64,000 bases of DNA from Dactylosporangium vinaceum (GCF_019904175.1 NZ_CP061913.1:5890001-5954000), one strand, 5' to 3'. Positions 23,473-32,429 are shown, counted from the first letter of the stretch. Translations and numbers: made by a program. The notes: generated by a model from the letters alone, not told the origin.

Positions 23473-25776
23473 GTGAGATCGAACGCGGTGTTCGCCCTGA
23501 TCGAGGCGGCGGCCACGGTCATCGGAGCAGCCGTCGACTGGCCGCGCCTCGTCAGCGGCGCGCGGGAGGCGCTGCCGTCGCTGCTGCGCACGCACCGGCG
23601 GCTGCCGTTGCCGTTCGTCGAGGCGGCGCTCGCGCTCGGTGACCCCGAGCTGCTCGTCGCGCTCGCCCACAACAGCGAGCTGCTCGCGGCGCACCCGGCG
23701 CTGCGCGAGCGGGCGGCCCGCGGCGGCCGGCCCGGGATCACCACCCAGGCGCTGCTGCGCTGGGACCTGCGCCATCAGCGCCTGGCCCTGACCCACCACC
23801 CGGCCGACGGCCCCGACGTGACGCCGTGGATCAACCGGCAGCGCTCCGGCGTCGTCGGGCCCACCGCCGCCGCCGTGCGCAGCGCGTGGCTGGGCAACCC
23901 GGCCGGGCTCACCGTCGCCGAGCACTGGCGGGCCCTGGCCACCCTGGCGCGGGTCGAGCCGGACGGGGCGGGGCTGCCCGAGGCGACGCTGCACCCCGAG
24001 GTCCGGGCCCACCTGCCGCTGAGCGCGGCCCAGCTGGAGGCGAAGGCGGCCGAGTGGGAGGGCACGACCGGCGCGATCGACGAGCTGCGCCGCGGCTTCG
24101 CCGAGCACCTCCCGCTGCGCACCGAACTCGACTGGGCGGCGATCGCCGCGGCCCACGACGAGACCCCGTTCGCCGGGGCGGCCGCGGCCGGGCTCGCCGC
24201 CCGGGCCGACTGCCCGCCGGCGCTGCGCGCCGCGCTCTACGCCGCCGACCCGGCCGCGGTGGCCCCGGTCCTGCCCCGGTTCACGCAGACGGAGGCCCTG
24301 GCCGCCGTGCCGAAGAAGGCGGCCCGCGCCGTCGCCCGGCGAGCCGTCGCCGAGCGCCTGGACCCGGCCCTGCTCCTGAGGCGGCTCCAACCCGCCGCCG
24401 CCGTCCTCGAATGGGTCCGCCTCGACGATCTCGCCGACCTGGTGCGCCGGCACCTCGGGGCCGACCCGGCGAAGTGGGCGTGGGTCCGGGCCAAGCTCAA
24501 CGCGTTTCCCGGCCCGGTCACCGAGCTGCTCGAATCGGCCGGGACGGCGGCCTGGCCGGCCCGGGTGGCGACCGGGCGGACCGCGTTCGTGACACTGCTC
24601 GACCACGCCCCGGCCGCGGCCCACCTGGCGCTGCTGGACGACCTCGACGAGAAGACGATCGCCGAGCTGTTCGCCCGGGGCACCTGGCGGCCGGAGTGGC
24701 TGGACCGGGCCGTCGCCGACCCGCGCCCCGAGATCCGCCTGGCCCTCGCCGCCCGGCCCTCCCTCGACGCCGCCTCCGCCGAGCGGCTCGCCACCCTCGA
24801 CGACCCGCGGGTCAACGGCCTCGTGTTCCGGCGCACCGGCACCTCCTACCGGCTGCGGATGGAGCTGCTCGCCGGGCGGCCGCTCGACCCCGAGGTGCGC
24901 ACCCAGCTGCTGCAGCAGACCGCCGGCTGGCACGGCACCGACGCCCTCGACTGCGCCGACGTCCAGCTGCAGCGGCACATCCTGCGGCACGTGCGCATCC
25001 GCGGGAAGACGGCGCAGCTGCGGCTCCTGCTCAACCTGTGGCACCGGCACGGGGCCGCCGCCGTCGCCGACCTGCTCGCCGCCGAGCTCAAGGGGGCCAA
25101 CTTCAGCGCCGCCGTCATCACCCCGGCCGTGCGGCGCCGGGTCGAGGCGATCCTCGCCGTCACGGACCCGGCCGAGCGCGCCGCCCAGCTCGGCGCGCTC
25201 GAGGCCGAGACCGCCGCCGAGGAGAGCCCCGAGGGCCAGTTCGCGCTGCTGCGGGCCGAGCGCACCGACCACACGAACCTGTTCAAGGAGACCCGGCTCT
25301 GGCACTGGGACGCCATCGTCGCCGAGCACCGCCGCGAGCCGCTGCCCGACCCGATCCTGGCCGTCATCGCCACCGGCCGCGAGGTCCCGGTCGAGCTGGT
25401 CGAGGCGGGGCGGACGAAGCTACGGCCGTGGGACAGCGAGCAGGCCGCCGAGCACGCGGCCGGGCGGTCGGTCGAGGCGATCGTGGGGACGGTGCGGGAG
25501 GGGGTGCAGTACGGCGGCTGGATCACCGCGTTCATCGCCGCCGGGGTCGCGACCTGGCCCCAGCTGCTGCGGCACGCCGTCCCGGCCGGGCTCGTCCTGG
25601 AGCACATCGGCGGCAGCGCCGGGCACCCGGAGGGCCGGGCCGCCCTCGCCGCGCTGCTGGCCGAGGGCTGGGACGGCGACCTCGACGCGATCGCGCTCGC
25701 GGCCGGCCTGGTGAGCGACTACCCGGGGCCGGTCGCCGAGCTCGTCACCGTCGCCGCCGCCACGGTGAGCGTCTGA
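23473..25776 (+). CDS. large unknown protein A of the AAA+/vWA cluster
   Basis: 767 residues, Ala/Leu/Arg-rich, all-helical in appearance, with no signal peptide or membrane segment. One stretch near residue 413 (DPRPEIRLALAARPSLD, then ASAERLATLDDPRVN) looks like a leucine-rich variant/HEAT-like repeat. Strongly conserved blocks shared with the next gene include RHILRHVRIRGKTAQLRLLL, NLWHRHG and ETRLWHWDAI. It is the first gene of a chain whose reading frames touch: its TGA overlaps the next ATG (TGATG). Family not recognised. Context (zincin-vWA and double AAA+ downstream) suggests a scaffold, adaptor or substrate-recognition role, which is inference. GTG start without ribosome site. Confidence 0.85.
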   Translation: MRSNAVFALIEAAATVIGAAVDWPRLVSGAREALPSLLRTHRRLPLPFVEAALALGDPELLVALAHNSELLAAHPALRERAARGGRPGITTQALLRWDLRHQRLALTHHPADGPDVTPWINRQRSGVVGPTAAAVRSAWLGNPAGLTVAEHWRALATLARVEPDGAGLPEATLHPEVRAHLPLSAAQLEAKAAEWEGTTGAIDELRRGFAEHLPLRTELDWAAIAAAHDETPFAGAAAAGLAARADCPPALRAALYAADPAAVAPVLPRFTQTEALAAVPKKAARAVARRAVAERLDPALLLRRLQPAAAVLEWVRLDDLADLVRRHLGADPAKWAWVRAKLNAFPGPVTELLESAGTAAWPARVATGRTAFVTLLDHAPAAAHLALLDDLDEKTIAELFARGTWRPEWLDRAVADPRPEIRLALAARPSLDAASAERLATLDDPRVNGLVFRRTGTSYRLRMELLAGRPLDPEVRTQLLQQTAGWHGTDALDCADVQLQRHILRHVRIRGKTAQLRLLLNLWHRHGAAAVADLLAAELKGANFSAAVITPAVRRRVEAILAVTDPAERAAQLGALEAETAAEESPEGQFALLRAERTDHTNLFKETRLWHWDAIVAEHRREPLPDPILAVIATGREVPVELVEAGRTKLRPWDSEQAAEHAAGRSVEAIVGTVREGVQYGGWITAFIAAGVATWPQLLRHAVPAGLVLEHIGGSAGHPEGRAALAALLAEGWDGDLDAIALAAGLVSDYPGPVAELVTVAAATVSV

Positions 25777-28478
25777 TGTTCGAGAAGACCGCCGGGCCGT
25801 GGGCGCTGATGGAGGCGGCGGCGGCCGGGTCCGGGCCGGCGTTCGACTGGGCCCGGCTGGTCAGCGGCTCCCGTGACCTGCTCCACCGGATCGTCCACGC
25901 CCAGCACCGGCTGCCCGGGCCGTTCCTCGACGCGGTCCTGGCCCTCGGCGACGAGCAGCTCCTCGGTGGCCTCGCCCAGAACGCCGACGCCCTCGCCGCC
26001 CATCCCGGCGTCCGGGAGCGGCTGGCCCGGACCGGGTCGCCGGCGGTGGCGGGCGTCGCCCAGCTGCGCGGCTACGGCCCGAGCTGGGACGTGCGGCTGC
26101 GCCGGATCGTCTACGCCCGGCTCAGCCGCGAACCCGTCAACCGGCCGTCGCTGGACCGGGCCGCCGTCGTCGCGCCCCACCCGGCCGTCGCCCGCGCCGT
26201 GCTCAACACCGTCCGGGAGCGGCTGACGACCGCGGAGCAGCTGCGCGGCATCCTGACCCTGCGCCGATACGAGGGCCCGGACACGCCGCTGCCCCTCGGC
26301 CTGGTGCCGGTGCCGGACGGGCCGATCGCCGACCTGGAAGCCCTCGTCGCCCAGGCCGAGGGCACGGCGGGGGCGATCGCCGAGCTGCGCTGCGGGTTCG
26401 CGGACAACCTGCCGCTGCGCGAGGAGCTCGACTGGCCCGCGGTCGCCGCCGCGCAGGCCGAGTCCCCGTTTCCCGCCGCGGCCGCGGCGGCGCTCGCCGG
26501 GCGCGTGGACTGCCCGGAGGAGCTGCGGTTCGCGCTGTTCCTCGCCGCGCCGGCCGCGGTCGCCCCGGCCGTGCCGCGGCTGACCGAGGCGATGGCGCTC
26601 GCGGCGGTGCCGAGGCCGGCGGCGCGGGTCGTCGCGAAGCGGGCGGTGGCCGACGGGCTCGACCCGCAGCTGCTCCTGGAACGGATGCGGCCGTGCGCCG
26701 CGGTCCTGGAGTTCGCGCGGCTCGACGCGCTGGCGACGCTCGTCGACATCCACCTGGGGGCCGATCCGCAGCGGTGGCAGCGGGTGCGCGTACGGGTCGG
26801 CGCGTTCCCGGGGACCGTGGCCGAGCTGCTCGGCGGCGCCCCCGGGCCGGGCCGCGGGACGGGCGGCCGGCCGGCGCTCCTCGGGCTGCTCAACCACGCC
26901 ACCACCGAGGCCCAGCTGGCGCTGCTGGCCCACCTCGACGACCAGACCGTGCAGGAGCTGTTCACCCGGGGCGACTGGCGGCCGGAGTGGGTGGAGCGGG
27001 CCGTCACCGACCCGCGGCCCGCCCTGCGCCTCGCCCTCGCCGCCCGCCCCTCCCTCGACGCCCGCTGCGCCGAGCGCCTCGCCACCCTCGGCGACCCGGC
27101 CGTCAACGGCCGGCTGTTCCGCCGCACCGGCACCCCGCACCGGCTGCGGATGGAGCTCCTCGACGGCCGGCCCTTCGATCCGGCGGTCCGGGCCGAGCTG
27201 TTGACGCGCACCGCCGGCTGGCACGCCACCGACCCCCTCGACTGCGCCGACGTGGAGCTGCAGCGGCACATCCTGCGCCACGTCCGCGTCCGCGGGAAGA
27301 CGGCCCAGCTCCGCCTCCTGCTCAACCTCTGGCACCGCCACGGCCCGGCCGCCGTCGCCGACCTGCTGGCCGCGAACCTGCAGCCGGCCACGTTCAGCGC
27401 CGCCGTCATCGCCGCGCCGGTCCGCACCCGGATCACCAAGCTCCTGCACGCCGCCGGCTTCACCGCACGGCCCGCGAAGCCGGCCGCGGCGGGCGCTGGG
27501 GAGCCGACGGGCGCTGTGGAGGCGGCGGGTGCCGTGGAGTCTGCGGGCGCTATGGAGCGGGCGGGCGCTGTGGAGGCGGCGGGCGCTGTGGAGCCTGCGG
27601 GTGCCGTGCAGCGGGCGGGTGCTGTGCAGCGGGCGGGTGCTGTGCAGCGGGCGGGTGCTGTGGAGTCTGCGGGTGCCGTGGAGCGGGCGGGTGCCGTGGA
27701 GGCGGTGGGCGCTGTGGAGTCTGCGGGCGGCGTGGAGGCGGCGGATGCGGTGGAGCTGGTGGGTGTGTCGGGGGCGGCTGTGGTCGGGGGTGCGGCGGGC
27801 GCCGGTGGACCGGTGCGGGGGGTGCGGGTGGGTGGGCTGCGCGGTGCGGCCGGGGGCGGTGGGTCGGTGCCGGCCTGGGGAGTGGCCTCGGCGGTGGCCG
27901 CGCTGGAGGCTGAGGTGGCCGCCGCGGAGTCGGTGGACGGGCAGCTCGCGCTGCTGCGCTCGGACGGTGTCGACCGTGACACGCTCGGCCGGGAGACCCG
28001 GCTCTGGCACTGGGACGCCATCCTCGCCGCCCATCGTCGCGAGCCGCTGCCGGGCAGGGCGCTGGTGGCCGTCCGGGATCAGCGCGGCTGCCCGGAGGAA
28101 CTGGTCGCGGCCGGCACCGGCATCCTGCAGCCGTGGGCGAGCGAGGTCGACGCCGAGCTCGCCGCCGGGCGGCCGGCCGCCGAGGTGCTGGCCGCGCCCC
28201 GGACCGTCCCCTACGACGGCTGGCTGTGGCGGGCCACCGAGGCCGGCGCCGTCACCTGGGACGAGGTCCTGCGCCACGCCCGGCCGGCCGCGCGGGTCCT
28301 CGAGCTCATCGGCGGCGACTCGGGCGCTGCGGCCGGGCGCGCGGCGCTGGCCGGGCTGACCGGCGAGCTGTGGGACGGCAACGTCGACGCGCTCGTGCTC
28401 GCCGTCCGCATGGCCGCCGACTTTCCCGGCCCGGTCGCCGACCTGCTCCAGGTCGCCACCGCAGCGGCGGCCGCATGA
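25776..28478 (+). CDS. large unknown protein B, paralogue of A with an internal repeat linker
   Basis: 900 residues, clearly paralogous to the upstream gene along nearly its whole length: FDWARLVSGSRDLL start, the DPRPALRLALAARPSLD repeat-like segment near 408, RHILRHVRVRGKTAQLRLLL and ETRLWHWDAI. The difference is a linker of about 130 residues (about 555-690) made largely of 15 copies of a GAVExA-type hexapeptide, where the paralogue has about 20 residues. It starts by a one-base TGATG overlap and its stop lies within ATGA at 28475-28478. No catalytic motif was found. Function unknown; likely works with the AAA+ and vWA proteins. Confidence 0.85.
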   Translation: MFEKTAGPWALMEAAAAGSGPAFDWARLVSGSRDLLHRIVHAQHRLPGPFLDAVLALGDEQLLGGLAQNADALAAHPGVRERLARTGSPAVAGVAQLRGYGPSWDVRLRRIVYARLSREPVNRPSLDRAAVVAPHPAVARAVLNTVRERLTTAEQLRGILTLRRYEGPDTPLPLGLVPVPDGPIADLEALVAQAEGTAGAIAELRCGFADNLPLREELDWPAVAAAQAESPFPAAAAAALAGRVDCPEELRFALFLAAPAAVAPAVPRLTEAMALAAVPRPAARVVAKRAVADGLDPQLLLERMRPCAAVLEFARLDALATLVDIHLGADPQRWQRVRVRVGAFPGTVAELLGGAPGPGRGTGGRPALLGLLNHATTEAQLALLAHLDDQTVQELFTRGDWRPEWVERAVTDPRPALRLALAARPSLDARCAERLATLGDPAVNGRLFRRTGTPHRLRMELLDGRPFDPAVRAELLTRTAGWHATDPLDCADVELQRHILRHVRVRGKTAQLRLLLNLWHRHGPAAVADLLAANLQPATFSAAVIAAPVRTRITKLLHAAGFTARPAKPAAAGAGEPTGAVEAAGAVESAGAMERAGAVEAAGAVEPAGAVQRAGAVQRAGAVQRAGAVESAGAVERAGAVEAVGAVESAGGVEAADAVELVGVSGAAVVGGAAGAGGPVRGVRVGGLRGAAGGGGSVPAWGVASAVAALEAEVAAAESVDGQLALLRSDGVDRDTLGRETRLWHWDAILAAHRREPLPGRALVAVRDQRGCPEELVAAGTGILQPWASEVDAELAAGRPAAEVLAAPRTVPYDGWLWRATEAGAVTWDEVLRHARPAARVLELIGGDSGAAAGRAALAGLTGELWDGNVDALVLAVRMAADFPGPVADLLQVATAAAAA
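27489..27758 (+). repeat. 18-bp in-frame minisatellite, 15 units
   Basis: Fifteen consecutive 18-bp units of the form GCGGGYGCTGTGGAGNNN, encoding (A-G-A-V-E/Q-x) hexapeptides, inside protein B (residues 572-661). The three central units (CAGCGG-ending) are nearly identical, others vary in the last codon. All units keep frame. The paralogous upstream gene lacks it. Confidence 0.95.
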
Positions 28479-28729
28479 CGCGGGCAGCGCTCCGTCTGGT
28501 CCAGCGGCCTCCGGGCGGCGGGTGTATGACGCGGGTGGCTGTCCGCCCGGTCCGGCGCCCGGCCGGCGGCGGGTGCGGGGCGGGGGTGGCTGCCCGCCCG
28601 GTCCGGCGCCCGGCCGGCGGCGGGCGGGTGGCGGGGGCGGCCGTCCGTCTGGTTCAGCGGCCTTCCGGTTGGGGGTGCATGCGGCGGGTGGCTGCCCGTC
28701 CGGTTCAGCGGCCCTCCGGCGGCGGGTCT
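28475..28729 (+). repeat. 51-bp tandem repeat, 5 units, between protein B and vWA genes
   Basis: Five degenerate 51-bp units at 28475, 28526, 28577, 28628 and 28679. In frame with ATG 28475 each encodes 17 residues of the pattern (C/M)xRVAxRPVxRPxGGG. The period is a multiple of three and there is no stop in the frame. Confidence 0.9.
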
Positions 28730-28801
28730 GGCTTGCCGCGCGGGTGGCGGTCGGGCGGGTCGGCGGCCGGCCGGTCCGCTGCGGTGGGTGGTGAGCGGTG
28801 A
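28475..28801 (+). CDS. possible Arg/Gly/Pro-rich repeat protein linking two operon genes
   Basis: An open frame of 108 residues made of five 17-residue repeats and a short Arg/Gly/Ser tail. Its ATG overlaps the stop of protein B (ATGA) and its stop TGA overlaps the GTG of the vWA gene (GTGA), so all frames of the cluster would be joined. No ribosome site precedes the ATG other than coupling, and the composition could also be a by-product of a GC-rich spacer repeat. If translated it would be a basic, disordered protein. Kept as a candidate only. Confidence 0.35.
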   Translation: MTRAALRLVQRPPGGGCMTRVAVRPVRRPAGGGCGAGVAARPVRRPAGGGRVAGAAVRLVQRPSGWGCMRRVAARPVQRPSGGGSGLPRGWRSGGSAAGRSAAVGGER

Positions 28802-30171
28802 CGGCCGGCGGGGTCGATCTGCTCGATCGGCGGGCGGTTGCGGCGTTGGTGCACCCCGACGCGCAGGTGCAGGCGCGGGCGGTGCGGCTCAAGGAGGCGG
28901 CGCTGCTCGACTTCGGGGTGCGCGACAGCGTGGCCGGGTCGTGGATCTACGCGAAGTGCCGGTATCAGATCGCGACGTTGGCGGTGCCCACGGCGGCGGT
29001 CGTGGCCGGCGGCGACGGGGTCTGCGCGCTGCTGTACAACCCGGGGTTCTTTGCCGCGCTCGGGCCGTCCGGGGTGAAGTTCGTGCTGTTCCACGAGGCC
29101 CGGCACCTCATGCAGCGGCACCTGCACGCCGACCGGGAGCTGCAGGCCGACCCGCTGTTCCGGCTGGCCACCGAGGTGAGCGTCAACCGTGTCGCGATCC
29201 GCCGGCTCGGGATGGCGCTGCCCCGGGTCGACGGGGAGAGCGTCGGTGTCGATCCCGTCGCCGTGCACGACGCCTACCGGCGGGACCTGGCGGGGCAGGG
29301 GCTCGCCGCGCTCGACTACGCCGCGTTCGTCGAGACCGATCTCGGGGTCTATCGGGAGCTGCGCCGGATGGCCGCGCCGCCGGTGCTCGCGGTGTGCCTG
29401 CACCTGGACGGCGACGGGATGCCGCTCGATCCGGAGACCGTCGAGCGGGTCGGCTCGGCGGTGCTGGAGTCGCTGATGCGGCAGGCGCGGGCCGGCAACG
29501 CCGCGGCGCGGGCCGAACTGCTCGAGCTGGCCGCGCGGACCGGGGACGCGGGTGAGCGGGTGGCGCGCATGTGGGGCGACCTCGGGCTGGGGGCGTTGCG
29601 GGGTGTGACCCAGAAGACGCGGCGGGTCGAGTGGTGGCGGCGCTGGCTCGCCGATGTGCTGGCGGCGAAGCTGCGGCCGGGGGAGCGGCTCGTGTACCCG
29701 AAGAAGCTCGGGGCGGTGCTGCTCGCCCTGGGGCACGAGCCCATGCTGCACCGGCGGGGCGACGAGCGGTACAAAACCGTGCTCATCGCCTTTGACACCT
29801 CCGCATCGATGCCCGATCCGGTCGTGGAGTGGCTGACCACGCTCGTCGGGCAGATCGACGGGGTGCGGGCGCACTGGCTGAGCTTCGACGCGGAGGTGAT
29901 GCCGTTCGCGCCGGGCGAGCGGGTCCTCGGCGGGGGCGGGACGAGCTTCCAGGGCGTCGTCGACTACGCCGAGGGGCGCCTGGAGGTGGCCGGCCGGCGC
30001 CTCGAGGACGAGGTCGACGCGGTGATCGTGGTGACGGACGGGCACGCGCCGCCGGTCCGGCCGGCCGAGCCCGGGAAGTGGATCTGGCTCATCACCGACG
30101 ACGGCAGCACGTGGCCGGAGCGGCAGGAGCCGGCGATGGCCTGCCATCGCGTACGGACGGCGCAGGAGTGA
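28798..30171 (+). CDS. DUF2201-type zincin-like and vWA domain protein
   Basis: 457 residues. The N-terminal half carries a zinc-peptidase-like HEARH motif (His99-Glu100-x-x-His103) in a helix FVLFHEARHLMQRHLHADREL, as in the putative metallopeptidase domain of DUF2201 proteins. The C-terminal part is a von Willebrand A-like domain with an intact MIDAS: DTSAS (Asp333, Ser335, Ser337), Thr382 in GGGGTSF and Asp414 in VTDGH. vWA proteins of this type usually pair with MoxR-family AAA+ ATPases, and one follows after 5 bases. Whether the zincin half is proteolytic is unknown. GTG start at 28798. Confidence 0.9.
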   Translation: MTAGGVDLLDRRAVAALVHPDAQVQARAVRLKEAALLDFGVRDSVAGSWIYAKCRYQIATLAVPTAAVVAGGDGVCALLYNPGFFAALGPSGVKFVLFHEARHLMQRHLHADRELQADPLFRLATEVSVNRVAIRRLGMALPRVDGESVGVDPVAVHDAYRRDLAGQGLAALDYAAFVETDLGVYRELRRMAAPPVLAVCLHLDGDGMPLDPETVERVGSAVLESLMRQARAGNAAARAELLELAARTGDAGERVARMWGDLGLGALRGVTQKTRRVEWWRRWLADVLAAKLRPGERLVYPKKLGAVLLALGHEPMLHRRGDERYKTVLIAFDTSASMPDPVVEWLTTLVGQIDGVRAHWLSFDAEVMPFAPGERVLGGGGTSFQGVVDYAEGRLEVAGRRLEDEVDAVIVVTDGHAPPVRPAEPGKWIWLITDDGSTWPERQEPAMACHRVRTAQE

Positions 30172-30176
30172 CGGGC

Positions 30177-31925
30177 ATGGGCGAGTCGCGGCTGGAGCGG
30201 TTCATCGACGGCATGATCGCCGCCGGGATCACCGGGCAGATCTTCGGCGAGCACGGGATCGGCAAGACCTCGACGTTCCTGTCGTACGTGCCGCGCCGCC
30301 ACGACCTCGACGTCGTGCTGGTGCCCGCGGCCAACCTGACCCCCGACGACCTGCTCGTCAACGCGCCGGTGCGCGACGCCGTCACCGGCGAGCTGGCCCT
30401 GCACCAGCTCATCATGCGGCAGCTCAACCCGGGCCGCGGGTTCGTGCTGCTCATCGACGACTCCCTGCAGGCCGGCGACACGGTCCAGTCGCAGCTGATG
30501 CAGATCGCCTGCAACTGGACGCTCGGCGAGCACGACCTGCGCCGGCTCGGCTGCGCCGGGGTGTTCCTGACCGACAACGAGTCGGCCGCCGAGACCTCGG
30601 CCCGGCGCACCGACCTCGCCGTGCTCGACCGGATGGCGACGCTGACCATCGGCGCCAACGACACGTCGTGGCGCGCGAGCCTCACGGCCCGGTTCCCGCG
30701 CTGGGACCTCGACCCCGTCTTCCGCCTCTGGGCCGCGCAGCCGCCGCCGGTACGCCGGCTGCTGGCCCCGCGGACGCTGCAGCACATGCTCGACCTGGCC
30801 GACGCGGGACTGCCGATGCGGTGGGGGCTGCCGCTGCTCAACGGGGCGCGCCTCGAGGTCGGCGACGACATCGTGGTGCAGCTCGCCGCGGCGCTCGGGG
30901 TGCCCGACGTGCTCACCGTGCCGGACCCGGTGCGGCGGCTGCTGCGCACGGCGATCGCCCGGCGCTGGGCGGTGCTGCTGCAGGGGCCGCCCGGCTGCGG
31001 CAAGACCGAGGTCGCGAAGCAGGTCGTGCGCGAGGAGACCGGGCGCGACGCTGTGTACTTCTCGCTGCCGGTGACGAACGTCGAGGACCTCGGCGTCCCG
31101 GTGCCGTCATCGGACGGCACGCTCGACACGCTCCTGACCCGCGCCCTGCTCGGCCCCCAGCCCAAAGTGATCATCTGGGACGAGTACAACCGCCCGAAGG
31201 ACCGGGCGGCGTTCGCCCGGCTCATGGAGATCACGCAGGAGTGGTCGCTGGCCGGCCGCCCGATCGAGGCGCTGCGGGCGCAGTTCGCGCTGCAGAACCC
31301 GCCGTACCACGTGGGGCGCAAACTCCAGGTCACCCCGAACAACCTGGCCCAGGCCAGCCGGTTCACGGCCAGCGTGGAGGTCGGTCGCGACGACATCCCG
31401 GCCGGGCAGTGGCTCATCGACACCTACGGCCGCCCGGCCGAGGCGGCCCTGGACTGGTGGAAGTTCGACATCGACGACGAGGGGCGCGACTGGGTCAGCC
31501 GGCGCACCCTGGAGCGGCTCATCAAGCTGCACCTGCACGACCAGCCGCTGCAGTCCGGGCTGATCTACCTCGGTGACGGTGAGTATGCGCCGATCCCGCT
31601 GGCCGGGCTCGAGGCCCGCCTGGCCGGCGAGCGCCGCCTCGGCCTGCCCGAGCTGGCCGCCGATCCGGACGGCTGGGCCGCCCGCCTGGCCGCCGGGCGC
31701 ACCGACGGCGACGAGGGCACCGACGCCACCGACCTCGTCCACCAGGTCTTCGCCAACGCCGAGGTCTCCCAGCTGCGGGCGCACGCCGATGTGGTCGTGC
31801 GCCTGCTGCGCCACCTGCCGCCGAAGCTGCGGGCCACCTACCTGGTCGGCCAGGCCCCGGACCGGCAGCGGTTCTGGATCGACGCGGTCAAGGCGATGGC
31901 CGCCGCGCGGGCCGCCGGGGTGTGA
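30177..31925 (+). CDS. MoxR-like protein with two AAA+ ATPase modules
   Basis: 582 residues. Module 1: Walker A GEHGIGKTS (residues 24-32) and Walker B FVLLIDDS (about 89-96). Module 2: Walker A GPPGCGKTE (270-278) and Walker B VIIWDEYNR (331-339, Asp335/Glu336). MoxR proteins normally have one AAA+ module and act as chaperones or activators with a vWA partner (RavA-ViaA is the best-studied pair); two modules in one chain are unusual. ATG at 30177 with AGGAG 8 bases upstream, overlapping the end of the vWA gene; an in-frame GTG at 30168 is possible. Last gene of the cluster. Confidence 0.92.
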   Translation: MGESRLERFIDGMIAAGITGQIFGEHGIGKTSTFLSYVPRRHDLDVVLVPAANLTPDDLLVNAPVRDAVTGELALHQLIMRQLNPGRGFVLLIDDSLQAGDTVQSQLMQIACNWTLGEHDLRRLGCAGVFLTDNESAAETSARRTDLAVLDRMATLTIGANDTSWRASLTARFPRWDLDPVFRLWAAQPPPVRRLLAPRTLQHMLDLADAGLPMRWGLPLLNGARLEVGDDIVVQLAAALGVPDVLTVPDPVRRLLRTAIARRWAVLLQGPPGCGKTEVAKQVVREETGRDAVYFSLPVTNVEDLGVPVPSSDGTLDTLLTRALLGPQPKVIIWDEYNRPKDRAAFARLMEITQEWSLAGRPIEALRAQFALQNPPYHVGRKLQVTPNNLAQASRFTASVEVGRDDIPAGQWLIDTYGRPAEAALDWWKFDIDDEGRDWVSRRTLERLIKLHLHDQPLQSGLIYLGDGEYAPIPLAGLEARLAGERRLGLPELAADPDGWAARLAAGRTDGDEGTDATDLVHQVFANAEVSQLRAHADVVVRLLRHLPPKLRATYLVGQAPDRQRFWIDAVKAMAAARAAGV

Positions 31926-31963
31926 GCCCCCGGGTGGCGGGTCGGGGCCGGCGGACGTCCTGG

Positions 31964-32419
31964 CTACTGGATGACGAAGGTCGTGAAGTAGATGTCCATG
32001 ATCTCCTTCTTCCCGTCCTTGGTGTATGCCTTGACGACCTTCGCGATGAGCTCCTTCTTCGTGCGCTCGCGCTCGGCGTTGGACATGAGCTGGTCCATCT
32101 TGCGGCCGCTGTACTCGTCGATCGCGATGTCCAGGGCCTCCGAGCCGTCCGGGGCCTCGGCGGCCTCGGTGGTGGCCTGCAGCGTCATCTTGAGCTTCAG
32201 GTAGTGCCCGTCGGCCAGGTTGATCGTGATCGCGTCCAGCACCGACACGACGCCCGGCGTCGGGGCCGGCTCGGCCTCGGCCTTCTTCGGCTTGAGCATC
32301 AGGTAGCCGCCGACACCGCCGCCGACCAGGACGACGAGCGCGATCGCCGCGATCATGATCAGCTTCTTCTTGCCACCCTTGGCCGGGGCCGGCTCGGCGG
32401 ACTTCTCGTCCTTCGCCAT
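31964..32419 (-). CDS. fliL: flagellar basal-body-associated protein FliL
   Basis: 151 residues: a Lys-rich cytoplasmic N-terminus, one membrane helix (about 20-41, LIMIAAIALVVLVGGGVGGYL), and a periplasmic-type domain (VVSVLDAITINLADGHYLKL, ending IMDIYFTTFVIQ). FliL supports the stator around the flagellar motor. Its ribosome site TGAGGAG contains the motB stop codon, so translation is coupled to motB. The genes that usually follow (fliM, fliN, fliO/P) are absent; the convergent AAA+ gene ends 38 bases away. Confidence 0.92.
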   Translation of the reverse strand: MAKDEKSAEPAPAKGGKKKLIMIAAIALVVLVGGGVGGYLMLKPKKAEAEPAPTPGVVSVLDAITINLADGHYLKLKMTLQATTEAAEAPDGSEALDIAIDEYSGRKMDQLMSNAERERTKKELIAKVVKAYTKDGKKEIMDIYFTTFVIQ

Positions 32420-32429
32420 TGCGCTCTCC

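Noticed and set aside
27489..28729. Repeats considered as a CRISPR array
   Set aside because: The repeats are directly adjacent without unique spacers, and no cas genes occur in the window.
25719..28892. 1057-codon minus-strand frame with His/Arg/Leu repeats
   Set aside because: Antisense to protein B; the repeats are the 18-bp and 51-bp minisatellites read backwards.
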